Shown here: positions 13,144 to 27,149 of the stretch, in pieces | How the letters are laid out: each line of letters opens with the position of its first letter | How positions within the stretch are numbered: position 1 is the stretch's first letter | Source of the DNA: Homarus americanus | Taxonomy: Eukaryota > Arthropoda > Malacostraca > Decapoda > Nephropidae | Assembly: GCF_018991925.1 (NCBI RefSeq) | Contig: NW_024737068.1 | Coordinates: 1,028,239-1,092,238, forward strand | Direction of reading: 5' to 3' | Length of the DNA stretch: 64,000 nucleotides | The notes under the pieces: generated by a model | Database searches by the model: none | Seen by the model: the letters and a program-made list of their open reading frames with translations, nothing else | What the model was told of the DNA's origin: nothing | Translations under genes and position numbers: made by a program

Positions 13144-14296
13144 GTGAGTACAGTACTGCAGTTTGGTTCTATGCATTAACTTTTGACCGACTTCGGATTC
13201 TGACTCGAGTGGTTTGGGTCATTTTTCGCCGAGTCTTTTCATACACCCACATTGGTCGCGTTATGGTGTGGTAATGTCGTCTGTTGTCTGTCGTTCAGTT
13301 TGGTTTTCATTCACAAACTGTTCCTGATCAGATTAGAAAAAAAAAATCTTCATAATATGACAACTACTGGCCCAGAGTGTAGCAAGGCCAGCTGTCAAGA
13401 TTTTACACCGGGAGTTTGTTGTAATGTTAACAGTTATGTCCAGTTAACAGTGATGAGGATGATGGGATCTTAGCTGATAATTGTGATCCTTTGAATGTTA
13501 TAAATTCCCTACTGGTTTATATCCATACCCAGACCATATTGTGTACCTGATACTGAGTTAGAGAAACCAAAGAAAACTTGAAAATCTATCAACTTGAAAC
13601 TGACAACTGAGATTGGAAATTAAATCATCAAGCAGAACAAGCAGGAGCAAATGATCATCAGGTTTGACATTTTAAGGATCATATTTCTCTTATATCTCTG
13701 TACAGGATCTCGTCTTTGTAGTTGTATAATGAACAAAGGAAGAAGGAAAATATTATTGTCAAGAGAGAGAGAGAGAGAGAGAGTTATCTTATCACGTGAT
13801 GAGAGTGAGGAAGTAAAGGGATACTACCTTGTTATTAGATACTCGGAACATCTGCCATAATGTGCTGTGTGATGTTGGGGAGGTGTTCTTGTGTCTCTTG
13901 TCTACAGTGTTGGTACTGCTTACACGTTGACTTGAACTTGTATATGTTGTGGGCCTGTAATGAGAGTCTTAGTTTAATGTTGTGAGTGTAGGGGTGACTG
14001 GAGTGTATGAGAGTAGGTTTGTGTGTGTGAGAGTAGGAGTGAGTAAGTGTAGGCATGTGTGAGTGTAAAGAGAATGAATAAAAGTAATCTCAAGGCGAAT
14101 CAATATATGAGCTTGACAGAATGTGCGTTGCATACTTGTCAACGGAGCGTGAGTGACATAGCCTAGAGGTCCTCAAATCCCTTGATAAGAGAGTCATTAG
14201 TGTGAGGGTGTTATGTAATCAAGGGGAGGGTAGGTAGGTGGGTGGGTGGGTAGGTATCATAAACGGCCCCTCACCTTCCATAGTTCAGTCCTGGTT

Positions 14297-14564
14297 ATGA
14301 CATCGTGCATGCCACAGTAATCCCGTTAACTGTCACATTATCCGAGCCTTCGTGCCACGGATCTACCTCACACTCCGGATTGTTAAAGTCAATCCCGAAG
14401 GTCGAATATGTAAGACAATCGACCTTGCACTGTGATTGATGCTTGTTTGGCGTAACATTCAAGCCTTTAATGTAATAGTCAAGAGGGTGGAAGATGTGTT
14501 GTTTTGACGCTGTTGTAGATGGGAAGACACACCAGGTACACCATGACTGAGTGTATTGCTGTGG
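14297..14564 (-). CDS. Possible nested small Cys-containing ORF or terminal exon
   Basis: On the minus strand, a good acceptor (agttctctacag) is followed by about 88 open codons and a TAA. The frame reads PQQYTQSWCTWCVFPSTTAS, then DYYIKGLNVTPNKHQSQCKV and GIDFNNPECEVDPWHEGSDN, ending VACTMS. Composition is protein-like and less AT-rich than its surroundings, with six cysteines, so a small secreted protein is conceivable. No signal peptide or upstream exon is visible, no minus-strand poly(A) signal is evident close by, and I do not recognise the family. Confidence 0.3.
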
Positions 14565-14959
14565 CTGTAGAGAACTAGACACACTGTATGTACTTGTTTG
14601 TGTTGTGGACTGAGCCAGCAAAAGATGATATATTACTCACAGCAAGGATTCTAAATTTATCACTGACTCGAAGAAGAAGAAAAAAGAAATAATAATAATA
14701 AGAAGAAAGTAGAAAGAAAGACAAAATGAAAATTAGAAAATGAAGAAAGAAAAGAAGAAGAAGAAGAAGTGGTCTCGTGACTGTAGATGCTAAGGATTGT
14801 TAAGAATTCATCTGTTGGTTCCTGTGTGTATTTATAACTTGTTGAGTTATGTGATTTTCTATATTTTTTTTATGATAATGCTTTATGTTCAGTGTCAGGA
14901 AATCAAATATGTTAAGTGTGCAATTCAATCGTGTATATAGGATAATTTTTTTGGTGGGG

Positions 14960-15180
14960 GGTTAGGTTAGGTTATGCTGGGTGATGTAACCTAGAGTGGA
15001 AGTGTATGGTTAGAGAAGACCTTGACAACCACACTCTTGATGGCTTGGTTAGGTTTGGTTGGATTTCTTGAGGTTAGGTTAGGTAAGATTAACCAACCTA
15101 ACCAACCTTAGCCAATTCATACCAAACCTGAACTTACCTTACCCTACCTTAATAACCTAACCTAACCAAACTAGGGGTGG
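14960..15180. repeat. TTAGG-like island with inverted halves
   Basis: ggttaggttaggt motifs on the plus strand (14965-15085) are followed by ccaacctaacc-type motifs (15090-15170), making a degenerate inverted arrangement of the arthropod telomere-like pentamer. Similar islands: 16965-17205, 31610-31670, 51290-51320, 51540-51705 and 52175-52215. Confidence 0.6.
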
Positions 15181-15702
15181 CATAGTAATTTAATGGTCAG
15201 TTTTCGTGGGTGTTAATTACTTTCAGATACCGTAACAATTTGTTGTGTAAAAACAAGTCCAGGATGTATTTTTAGAAACTTGACGCCATGCATGCTAAAC
15301 GCACTCTGTGTACCCCTTTCCCGGCCTAACTCGGCGGTCGCTGTTTTGTGTGTGTGTGTGTGTGTGTGTGTGTTCAGCTAGATAAGAGTAGGTAACCATG
15401 GCAACAACTTTTGTATACAGTACAGTAGTTTCAAGAACCTTAGCAACCACACCCACCTCCTGCCTTACCTCACTTCACACCCCCTTACACCTGCCTTTAC
15501 CTCACTTCAAACCTCCTTTACCTCACTTCACACCTCCCTCACTTCATCTTTACCCTTCCGTCACTTTGCCTCACCCCTCCCACCTCACTCTACCGACACA
15601 TCACAACTCCATTTTCCTGTCAGATTGGTTTTCGATTTTTTTTACTGGAACCTGAAGTGAAAGCCAGTGGTTAGAAGAGGGTGTAGGTGTGTAGGTAGGC
15701 AC

Positions 15703-16784
15703 CATCACCACCACCCACACCCACCCACCCCATCCCACTCCTACCACCACCACCCACCATCCCCACACCACCCCACCCACCACTCCCACCACCCACTACC
15801 CACCACTCCCACCACCAACCACCACCACCACCACCACTCCCACCACCCACCACCACCACCACCACCACCCCACCACCACCACCACTCCCACCATCCCACC
15901 ACCACCATCCCACCTCCCACCACCACCCACCACCCACCACTCCACTCCTACCACCACCACCACCTCTCCTCCACCACCCCACCACCACCACCAATCCCAC
16001 CATCTCACCACCACCACCATCCCCACCACCCACCACCACCCACTCCCCCACCACTCCCACCACCAACTACCCTCACCACCACCACCACCATTCCACTAAT
16101 CCCCACCACCACCACTCCCACTCCCCACCACCACCACCACCCCACCACTCCACCACCACCACCACCTCCCACCTTCCACTCACCACCACCACCCATCCCA
16201 CCACCTTACCACCACCACCTCCCACCACCACCACCTTCCCACCACCCCACCACCACCACCACCACCTCCACCACCACCACCACCACTCCACCCCTACCAC
16301 CACCACCAACCTCCCACCCCACCCACCACCACCCCCACCAACCACCCCACCAATCCCACCACCACCACCACCCACCGCCCCACACCCACTCCCACCACCC
16401 CACCACCACACCACCAACTCCACCATCCCACCACCACCACTCCCACCACCCACCAATCCCACCATCCTACCACCACCACCATCCCACCATCCCACCACCA
16501 CCACTCCCTCTCCCCACCACCCACCCCACTCCCACCACCCCCACCCCCACCACCCATCCTACCACCACCCCACTACCTCCACCATCCCACCATCTCTACC
16601 ACCACCACCCCACTACTCCTACTACCACCACCACTCCCACTCCCACTACTCCTACCTCCACCACCACTCCCACTACTCCTACCACCACCACCACCACCCC
16701 ACTCTCCTTACCACCACCACCACTATCCCCACTACTCCTATCACTACCACCACCACTCCCACTTCTCCTACCACCACCACGAGA
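15703..16784 (+). repeat. CCA/CCT-rich trinucleotide-like array
   Basis: About 1.1 kb of (CCA)n interspersed with CCC, TCC and CCT, strongly strand-asymmetric and G-poor. It yields long false frames of His/Pro/Thr or Gly/Val/Trp on both strands. Toward 16600-16784 it turns into CTACCA/CTCC forms. Confidence 0.95.
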
Positions 16785-18235
16785 TTACCATGGCAATATG
16801 TCAGGATTTGCACGGATCGACAACTGAAAGAAATCATCTGTTTTGGTGCACGGCGGAGAGGAGGGGTGGGGGTGGGTGAGGAGTCTCTTATGCCCAGAGA
16901 TTCTTACGATATTTTTATTTCGATGTTCAGTGGCACATCAAAGTCTTCACTGTTGGGGAGAAGGTTAGGTTAGGCTTGAGTTGGTTTGGTTTGGGCAGAT
17001 TAGATTAGGTTAGGATAGATTAGGTTAGGTTAGATTTTGGTTGTGTTAAGTGGGTCAGCTGGGGTTAGGATAGGTTAGATTAGGTTCTTAATTTTTCGTT
17101 AAGTTAAGTTTTGCTTAAGTGGATTAATTAAGGTTAGGTTAGACTATATTTTGATTGTGTTAAGTGGTTTAGCTTAGGTTAGGTTAGTTTTTGGTTAGGT
17201 TAAAGTTCAGTTCAAATTAACATGATGTGGAATATAAGGAGGACAAGAGTGGATAAGGACCAATCACCTCGCTTCATACACGCGGAGATTCCAAATTACA
17301 AGTGACTATAGTAAGGACAGTGTTGAGTGTTTTAAACCTGGAGACACTTTAGTTTTCTCGTAGAGGGGTCGTCGTCCTCCCGTACAGTAAGACCCGAGTA
17401 AGGTAACACAACACCTGGTATTATCACCTTACCAAGCTCTTAATTACAGGTGTCGCTCCTCCCTGATGCCACACACGTCTCTCTCTCTCAATGATTACGG
17501 CCAAGCATTTTTTGTGGGAACTTTTAGTTAACGAGATTATGACGAACCCTCACCGTCTCCTCCCCCCCACCCGACCCTCCTTTCTAACCCCCTCCACCCC
17601 ATCAACTCTCCTGGGAGTTCATGTCTGGTCAACAGCACGAACATCTTCACTGCGGAAATGAGACCAGTCTGAGCTTCCCACACACACACACACACACACA
17701 CAGGAGGACGAGTCGAGAGGAGGCACACAGCTTCAGTCACTCCTACACCGCCGTGAGACACACCACACACACCGCTACTAATCTGCTGACCCTCTCCCGC
17801 CCCGCCGTGAGGATCTTGAACACCGTCACCTACCTCGTCCCCAGCTGTCACGTCATCGTCACTCACTCCTATCAGTGGCTGGACAGATCTCAAAGAGTTG
17901 ATGTCTACGAGTTTTTTGTTACTCTGGATGTATTTTGATCTATATCTCTACATCCGCCAGTGGAAATATTCACTCCTGAACCCTGGATATATTTCGATCT
18001 GTCTGTGTCCACCAGTTCGACGACAGAGTGAAAAGAAACATACTGGTCATAGAAACGTTTAGAATAATACAGGAGATCGTGGCCTATAAGTCACACACAC
18101 ACACACACGACTTTATTTGTTGGTGAAAATAATATCTGGGGATCTTGATATTAGTTAACCCGGTTTTAATGTGAGGACTTGAGTATGGTGTAAGGAAAAT
18201 ATATGTGTGTGTGTGTGTATGTATAGATTAATTGT

Positions 18236-18450
18236 GGTAGGTGTGGTGCTGGATGGTATAGTGGTGTGGTGCTGGATGGTACAGTGGTGTGGTGTTAAAT
18301 GGTACAGTGGTGTGGTAGTGTGGTGCTGAATGGTATAGTGGTGTGATGCTGAATGTTACAGTGTTGTGGTGCTGAATGGTACAGTGGTGTTAAATGGTAC
18401 AGTGGTGTGGTAGGTGTGGTGCTGGTTGGTACAGTGGTGTGGTTAGTAGG
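18236..18450 (+). repeat. Minisatellite (gtggtgctggatggtacagtg unit)
   Basis: Seven to eight degenerate copies of a 20-30 bp unit, such as tggtgctggatggtacagtg, with ttaaatggtacagtgg variants. Confidence 0.8.
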
Positions 18451-18935
18451 ATAGGGGTAGGATTAGGAAGGATAGAGGATTAACTGTCTAAACTAAAGGA
18501 TAAAGGGATAATCTCAGTGTTAGGATAGATAGGCTGACTATCCTACTCCCCTCACTTGATCGTGGTTATCAAACAAACATCCAACACCTCGACATTGTGG
18601 TGAAGCTCTGATGTTATTTTTGTACCTGGGACGACCACCAACATGTGACCTTTCGTGGCTGTGTGGGGTGGGGGGACAGGTTCGTGTGTGGGGTTGGTGT
18701 GTGTGTGTGTGACAGGCGATGATCATGAAAGGGTCCTGTGGAGGTGAATGCCTGGCGTTGACTGTTTCTGCTGAATTTTGTTTTTTTTCGGTAAAGCCCA
18801 CTGTGCCGAGAGTCACTTAACAACAAATTCTCCTCCAGGTGGGCGCTAATTACCAGAGGTGCGTCACGAGGCAGGTATACACCACACACACACACACACA
18901 CGGCGCGTATATAATGAGTGTCACAAAACACTAAC

Positions 18936-21900
18936 ACTACACACATGAGACACTACACATCTGAGACACTACACACCTGAGACACTACACACCTGAGACA
19001 CTACACACCCAAGACACTGCACACCTGAGACACGACAAACATGAGACACGACAAACATGAGACACTACATGAGACACGACACAGTACACACCTAGACACT
19101 ACACACATGAGACACACTACACACATGAGACACGACACACCTGAGAGACACTACACACCTGAGACACACTCACCACCTGAGACACACCACATCTGAGACA
19201 CTACACACCTGAGACACACTACACATCTGAGACGCTACACACTGAGACACTGACTTGAGACGCTACACACATGAACCACACTGAGACACACTACACACCT
19301 GAGACACTATACACATGAAACACTACACACCTGAGACACACTACACACCTGAGACACTACACACCTGAGACACACCACACACCTGAGACACACCACACAC
19401 CTGAGACACACCACACCTGAGACACTACACACCTGAGACACCACACACCTGAGACACTACACACCTGAGACACACCACACACACACACACCTGAGACACA
19501 CCACACACCGAGACACACCACACTGAGACACACCACCACACACCTGAGACACACACCACACACCTGAGACACACCACACACCTGAGACACACCACACCTG
19601 AGACACACCACACACCTGAGGCACACCACACACCTGAGGCACACACACCTGAGACACACTACACACCTGAGACACACACCACACACACTGAGACACACCA
19701 CACACCTGAGGCACACCACACACCTGGAGGCACACCACACACCTGGAGGCACACCACACACCTGAGGCACACCACACACCTGAGGCACACCACACACCTG
19801 AGGCACACCACACACACCTGAGGCACACACACACCTCAGACACACTACCACCTGAGACACACACACACCTGAGGCACACCACACACCTGAGGCACACCAC
19901 ACACCTGAGGCACACCACACACCTGAGGCACACCACACACCTGAGGCACACCACACACCCCAGACACACTACACACTGGCACACACACACCTGAGGCACA
20001 CCACACACCTCAGACACACTACACACCTGAGACACAACACACCCCAGACACACCACACACCCTCAGACACACTACACACCCCAGACACACTACACACCTG
20101 AGCACACTACACACCTGAGACACACACACACCTGAGGCACACCACACACCTGAGGCACCACACACCCCAGACACACCACACACCTCAGACACACCACACA
20201 CCTCTGACACACTACCACCCCAGACACACCACACACCTGAGACACCACACACCTGAGACACACCACACACCCCAGACACCACACACCTCAGACACACTAC
20301 ACACCCCAGACACACACCTCAGACACACTACACACCTCAGACACACCACACACCCCAGACACACTACACACCTCAGACACACCACACACCCCAGACACAC
20401 TACACACCTCAGACACACTACACACCTCAGACACACCACACACCCCAGACACACTACACACCTCAGACACCACACACCTCAGACACACTACCCACCTCAG
20501 ACACACCACACACCTGAGACACACCCCACACACCTGAGGCACACCACACACCTGAGCACACCACACACCCCAGACACACCACACACCTCAGACACACAAC
20601 ACACCCTCAGACACACCACACACCCCAGACACACTACCCACCTCAGACACACACCACACACCCCAGACACACCACACACCTCAGACACACTACACACCCT
20701 CAGACACACCACACACCTGAGGCACACCACACACCTGAGATACACCACACACCCCAGACACACCACACACCCCAGACACACTACACACCTCAGACACACT
20801 ACACACCCCAGACACACTACACACCCCAGACACACCATAACGTCAGACACACTACACACCCCAGACACACCACACACCTCAGACACACACACACCTCAGA
20901 CACACACACCCCAGACACACCACACACCCCAGACACACCACACACCTCAGACACACCACACCCCAGACACACCACACACCCCAGACACACCACACACCTC
21001 AGACACACCACACACCTCAGACACACTACACACCCAGACACACCTACACACCCTCAGACACACCACACACCCCAGCACACACCACACACCCCTGTGACAC
21101 ACTCACACACCCCAGACACACCACACACCCCTGAGACACCACACACCCCAGACACACTACACACCTGAGACACACTACACACCTGAGACACACTACACAC
21201 CCCAGACACACTACACACCTCAGACACACTACACACCTCAGACACACTACACACCCCTCAGACACACCACACACCTCAGACACACTACACACCTCAGACA
21301 CTACACACCTCAGACACACACCTGTAGACACACACTACACACCTGAGACACACTACACACCTCAGACACACTACACACCTCAGACACACTACACACCTCA
21401 GACACACTGCACCTCAGACACACTACACACCTTAGACACACACACACCTCAGACACACTACACACCTCAGACACACTACACACCTCCAGACACACTACAC
21501 ACCTCAGACACACTACACACCTTAGACACACTACACCTCAGACACACTACACACCTCGGACACTACACACCTCCAGACACACTACACACTCGGACACACT
21601 ACACACCTCAGACACACTATACGTCAACACTACACACCTGAGACACACCACACATCGACACACTACACCTCAGACACACTACACACCTCAGACACACCTC
21701 ACACCTCCAGACCACACACACACCTCAGACACACTACACACCTTAGACACTACACCTGAGACACACTACACACCTCAGACACACTACACACCTCAGACAC
21801 ACTATACACGTCAGACACACACACACCCTGAGACACACACACACCTCAGACACACTACACACCCTCAGACACACTACACACCTCAGACACACTACACACC

Positions 21901-23033
21901 CTCAGACACACTACACACCCCAGACACACTACACACTTCAGACACACTACACACCTCAGACACACTACACCTCAGACACACTACACACCTCAGACACACT
22001 ACACACCTCAGACACACTACACACCTCAGACACACTACACCTCAGACACACTACACACCTCAGACACACTACACACCCTCAGACACACTACACACCCTCA
22101 GCACTACACCTCAGACACACTACACACCTCAGACACACTACACACCTCAGACACATTTACACCTAGACACCTGGACACACGACACACCTAGACACACGAC
22201 ACACCTGAGACACGACACACCTGAGACACACGACACACCTGGGACACACGACACACCTGAGACACACACACCTGAGACACACGACACACCTGAGACACAC
22301 GACACACCTGGGCACACACACACCTGGGGCACACCACACACCTGAGGCACACCCCACACCTGGGCACACCACACACCTGGGCACCACACACTGAGGCACA
22401 CCACACCTGAGGCACACCACACACCTGGGCACACACACACCTGAGGCCACCACACCCTGAGGCCACCACACACCTGAGGCACACCACACACCTGAGATAC
22501 ACCACACCTCAGACACACTACACACCTCAGACACACTACACACCTCAGACACACTACACACCTGAACACACAACACCTCCAGACACACGACACACCTCAG
22601 ACACACCACACACCTCAGACACACTACACACCTGAGACACACTACACACCTCAGACACACACACACCTCAGACACACTACACACCTCAGACACACTACAC
22701 ACCTCAGACACACTACACACCTCAAGACACACTACACACCTCAGACACGACACACCTCCAGACACACGACACACCTCAGACACACGACACACCTCAGACA
22801 CACTACACCTCAGACACACTACACACCTCAGACACACTACACACCTCCAGACCCCACACCACCTCCAGACCCACACACACACCTCAGACACACTACACAC
22901 CTCAGACACACTACACACCTCAGACACACTACACACCTCAGACACACTACACACCTCAGACACACTACACACCTCAGACACACTACACACCTCAGACACA
23001 CTACACACCTGAGACGCACTACACACCTGTCGG
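18936..23033 (+). repeat. 4.1 kb array of an 18-bp CA-rich unit
   Basis: Unit about acacacctcagacacact, varying as cctgag, cctcag or cccc-ag and cacta/cacca/cacga. The forms are zoned: gag/ggc types in 19000-19960, ccccag-cacca types in 20040-21130, ctcag-cacta types in 21200-22150, cacgac and ggcacc types in 22170-22500, and a very regular 18-mer run at 22880-23010. The minus strand gives long false Cys/Val frames. Confidence 0.95.
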
Positions 23034-23217
23034 CAAGAATGTAAACAACAACAGCTGGGCACCTTTATCTACACACCATAACAACACCAACACTCTTCTT
23101 AGTACCGTCAGGCATGTTGAGTGTGTGTGTGTGTGTGTGTGTGCCATTGTCTTGAGTTACAGCCACACACTCACCACTGGCCAGCTTGGGGTCCTTCGTC
23201 CTCATCTTCTGATTTCA

Positions 23218-25585
23218 GCATCATCATTGTCGTCGTCGTCTTCATCATCATCTTCATCATCATTGTCGTCGTCTTCATAATCATCATCATCATCATCTTT
23301 GTCGTCGTCTTCATCATCATCATTGTCGTCTTCATAATCATCATCATCATCATCTTTGTCGTCGTCTTCATCATCATCATTGTCGTCGTCTTCATCATCA
23401 TTGTCATAATCATCATCATTGTCGTCGTCATCATCATTATTCGTCGTCTTCATCATCATTGTCGTCGTCTTCATAATCATCGTCATTGTCTTCATCATCA
23501 TCATCATCATCATTGTCGTCGTCTTCATCATCATTATTGTCGTCGTCTTCATCATCATCATTGTCGTCGTCTTCATCATCATCGTCATTGTCTTCATCAT
23601 AATCATCATCATTATTGTCGTCGTCTTCATCTTCATCGTCATTGTCATCATATCATTGTCGTCGTCTTCATCATCATCATCATCATCATCATCATTGTCG
23701 TCGTCTTCATCATCATCATCATCATTGTCGTCGTCTTCATCATCATTGTCGTCGTCTTCATCATCATCATCATCATTATTGTCGTCGTCTTCATCTTCAT
23801 CGTCATTGTCATCATCATCATCATTGTCGTCGTCTTCATCATCATTATTGTCGTCGTCTTCATCATCATCATCATCATTGTCGTCGTCTTCATCATCATT
23901 GTCGTCGTCTTCATAATCATCATCATCATTATTGTCGTCGTCTTCATCTTCATCGTCATTGTCATCATCATTGTCGTCGTCATCATCATCATCATCATTA
24001 TTGTCGTCGTCTTCATCATCGTCATTGTCGTCGTCTTCATCATCATTGTCGTCGTCTTCATCATCATTGTCGTCGTCTTCATCATCATCATTATTGTCGT
24101 CGTCTTCATCTTCATCGTCATTGTCATCATCATCATCATTGTCGTCGTCTTCATCATCATCATCATTATTGTCGTCGTCTTCATCATCATCATCATCATT
24201 GTCGTCGTCTTCATCATCATCATTGTCGTCGTCATCTTCATCATCATCATCATCGTGATCTTCTGTCTTCATCATCATTGTCATCATCATCATCATTGTC
24301 GTCTTCATCATCATCGTGATCTTCGTCTTCATCATCATCGTCATTGTCATCATCATCATTGTCGTTGTCTTCATCATCATCATTATTGTCGTCGTCTTCA
24401 TCATCATCGTGATCTTCGTCTTCATCATCATCGTCATTGTCATCATCATCATTGTCGTCGTCTTCATTCATCATCATCATTGTCGTCATTCATCGTCATT
24501 GTCATCATCATCGTCTTCATCATCATCATCATCATCATCATTGTCGTCGTCTTCTTCATCATCGTCATTGTCATCATCATCATTGTCGTCTTCATCATCA
24601 TCATCATTTGTCGTCGTCTTCATCATCTTCATCGTCATTGTCATCATCGCATCGTCGTCGTCTTCATCATCATCATCATTGTCGTCGTCTTCATCATCAT
24701 CATTGTCGTCGTCTTCATCATCATCATTGTCGTCGTCTTCATCATCATCATCATTATTGTCGTCGTCTTCATCATCGTGTGATATTCACATCATCATCAT
24801 CGTTGTCGTCATCTTCATCATCATCATTGTCGTCGTCTTCATCATCATCATTGTCGTCGTCTTCATAATCATCATCATTATTGTCGTCATCGTCTTCATC
24901 GTCATCATCATCATCATCATCATTCTTGTCGTCGTCTTCATCATCATCGTCATTGTCATCATTATTGTCGTCGTCTTCATCTTCATCGTCCTCATCATCA
25001 TTATCATCATCATCATTGTTGATCTTCATCGTCATTGTCATCATCATCATCATCATCATTGTCGTCGTCTTCATCATCATCGTCTTCACATCATCATTAT
25101 CATGTTGTCGTCTTCATCGTCATTGTCATCATCATCATCATCATCATTGTCGGCGTCTTCATCGTCATCATCATCATTGTTGTCGTCTTCATCATCATCA
25201 TCATTGTCATCATCATCATCATTGTCGTCGTCTTCATCATCATCATCATTATTGTCGTCGTCTTCATAATCATCATCATCATTGTTGTCGTCTTCATAAT
25301 CATCATCATCATTATTGTCGTCGTCTTCATCATCATTGTCGTCGTCTTCATCATCATTGTCGTCGTCTTCATCATCGTCTTCATCATCATCATCATCATT
25401 GTCGTCGTCTTCATCATCATCATTGTCGTCGTCTTCATAATCATCATCATCATTATTGTCGTCGTCTTCATCATCATCGTCATTGTCATCATCATCATCA
25501 TCATCATTGTCGTCGTCTTCATCATCATCGTCATCATCATCATTGTCATCGTCTTCATCATCATCATCATCTTCTTCACATTCTT
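23218..25585 (+). repeat. 2.4 kb CAT/CGT trinucleotide array
   Basis: Blocks of (CAT)2-7 alternate with TTGTCGTCGTCTT in a quasi-regular pattern. The composition lacks stop codons in almost every frame and creates frames over 400 codons on both strands (Ile/Val, His/Arg, Ser/Leu; Asp/Glu/Asn or Met/Thr inverted). It lies in the myosin linker intron. Confidence 0.95.
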
Positions 25586-26058
25586 ATCATCTTCCTAAGG
25601 TTATTTACTTCCAGATGCTTGTAGATGACACGCTAGGTTTGACCAAAGTGTATAGATTGTAAGCTGGTATGAGTATAGTTACATGTATCAGTGTATATGT
25701 GTATGTGTTAATGTATGTATGTATGTATGATGATAATAGTTGGATAATGTGCCTTTATGGTTCACATTCTGGACCAGAGTATGAGAACACATCAAGTTAC
25801 ATTCGAGTCTTTTTCAAATTTGTCCGCCATTTTGATGTGATCTTCGTGCCTTATAGGAGCTTAGGGAGGGGTAGGTGAGGTAGGGAGAGAATTGATGCAC
25901 CCTTGAGAATTCACTTTTTTATCGTAACTTATGTGAGTGTTTGTGTTTGGTACGGGATGAACAACAGCAACATCGCCTCGGTACCATTCACCTGTCGTTC
26001 AATTGACAGTATTTGTGATATAACCGACCCTGGTGTATTGTTGTTGTGTGTATTGTAG

Positions 26059-26933
26059 TATATGTTGTGTTTTAAGGTTACGGAATATTAAGAGTAGAGT
26101 GAAGAGCGGCGGTGGAAGTGACAACAGTAACAGCACCAATACAGAGGACAGTGAGAGAATCACCACCATTACACCATCCTCCCCCAGCGTCCTACCTCCG
26201 GCTTCTTCCTCTGTCTTCGCCATCAGCAGCCACCCTCTTCCCCAGCCTTCACTCTCCTCTTCTCCCTCTAGCCCTCTCGTCTTTTACACTCCTGCAAGTA
26301 ATCTCCCACTGTCTTCCCCTGCTGCATCTAGTCCCCTCTTCCTGCCTTTCTCTCCTACACCATCTTCTGAAGGGTCTTTCGTTTTCCCAGGCCAGTCGCC
26401 GTCCCTTGTCCCTCACACCTCTGTTTCCCCCCTCTCTACCAGCTCCTCCTCCACACTTTCACTGCCTTCGTCCTCCACATCCATCAGCACAACTCTCCTG
26501 TCCCGGAACCCGTCGTTACACACTTTCAAACCAATGCCAGGGTGTTGGGAGGTGAGCGCGGGTATATACAAGGCACCCGCCGCTCCTCACCCTTTCCACC
26601 ACACGGCTTCGTACTCCTGCCACCCTCGCGGAGGCTACCACAGCAGGCCACCAACACATGGACGCACCAGACGAAGCAGCCTTGTGGAGGTGCGCAGTGA
26701 CAATGTCTTCATGGACCTGGTGCGGACCCTGGCCTCGTCGACCAGGAGGGCGAGCACCTCCAGCATCCATACGTGCAACGCCTGCGACGAGGCCAGGATG
26801 AACCAAGTCAACAATAATAGAAAGAATCAGAACACCAGCAACAATAACACGCGAGAACAAAACAACTGGCGCAGGAGGAAGACAGGGCTTGTTTATCCAC
26901 TCAGGACAGGCGCCATACTCCCAGGTCTCGTAG
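26059..26933 (+). CDS. Unrecognised Ser/Pro-rich open segment, possible exon in the myosin V linker intron
   Basis: About 290 codons are open without an early ATG. The first half is Ser/Pro/Leu-rich low complexity. The last 130 residues are ordinary protein-like sequence, including RRSSLVEVRSDNVFMDLVRT and SIHTCNACDEARMNQVNNN. No early ATG suggests an internal or 3' exon. A decent donor, GTAG|gtaaat at 26934, leaves in phase 1, the phase of the surrounding myosin exons. The best acceptors (before 26059 or 26077) would enter in phase 2, which does not fit the exon at 13143. A phase-1 acceptor at 26099 is weak. It could be a rare myosin exon, an exon of a nested gene or a fossil. I do not recognise the protein. 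Confidence 0.35.
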
Positions 26934-27149
26934 GTAAATAGTTCTTCCCATCAGCAGGTGTGTCTTATACTCTGATGCTCGATTGTTTTTTCCACCCCAG
27001 AAGGTCTTCGCTGCCATTATATTCTTGCTACACATTTCCAGGGTTATATTACACTTAGTCCTTTTGAAAGATACGATTATATATGTATATTTATATGTAT
27101 TTATGTCTGTATCATCCGGGACACACTCAACTAAACCCTCCAACACCTT

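Noticed and set aside
15667..16827. 386-codon His/Pro/Thr frame and minus-strand Gly/Trp/Val frames
   Set aside because: Translation of the CCA array; no flanking exon signals or unique sequence beyond the array.
17537..17938. Overlapping frames on both strands near 17.6-17.9 kb
   Set aside because: They include a CA microsatellite, have no splice support and no recognisable protein.
19357..23062. Minus-strand Cys-rich frames (CVVCLRCVVCL type) up to 299 codons
   Set aside because: By-products of the 18-bp CA-rich array; several frames overlap and contain no non-repetitive domain.
23121..25624. Open frames up to 553 codons of Ile/Val/His/Ser or Asp/Met/Thr
   Set aside because: They follow entirely from the stop-free CAT/CGT repeat and appear on both strands in several frames.
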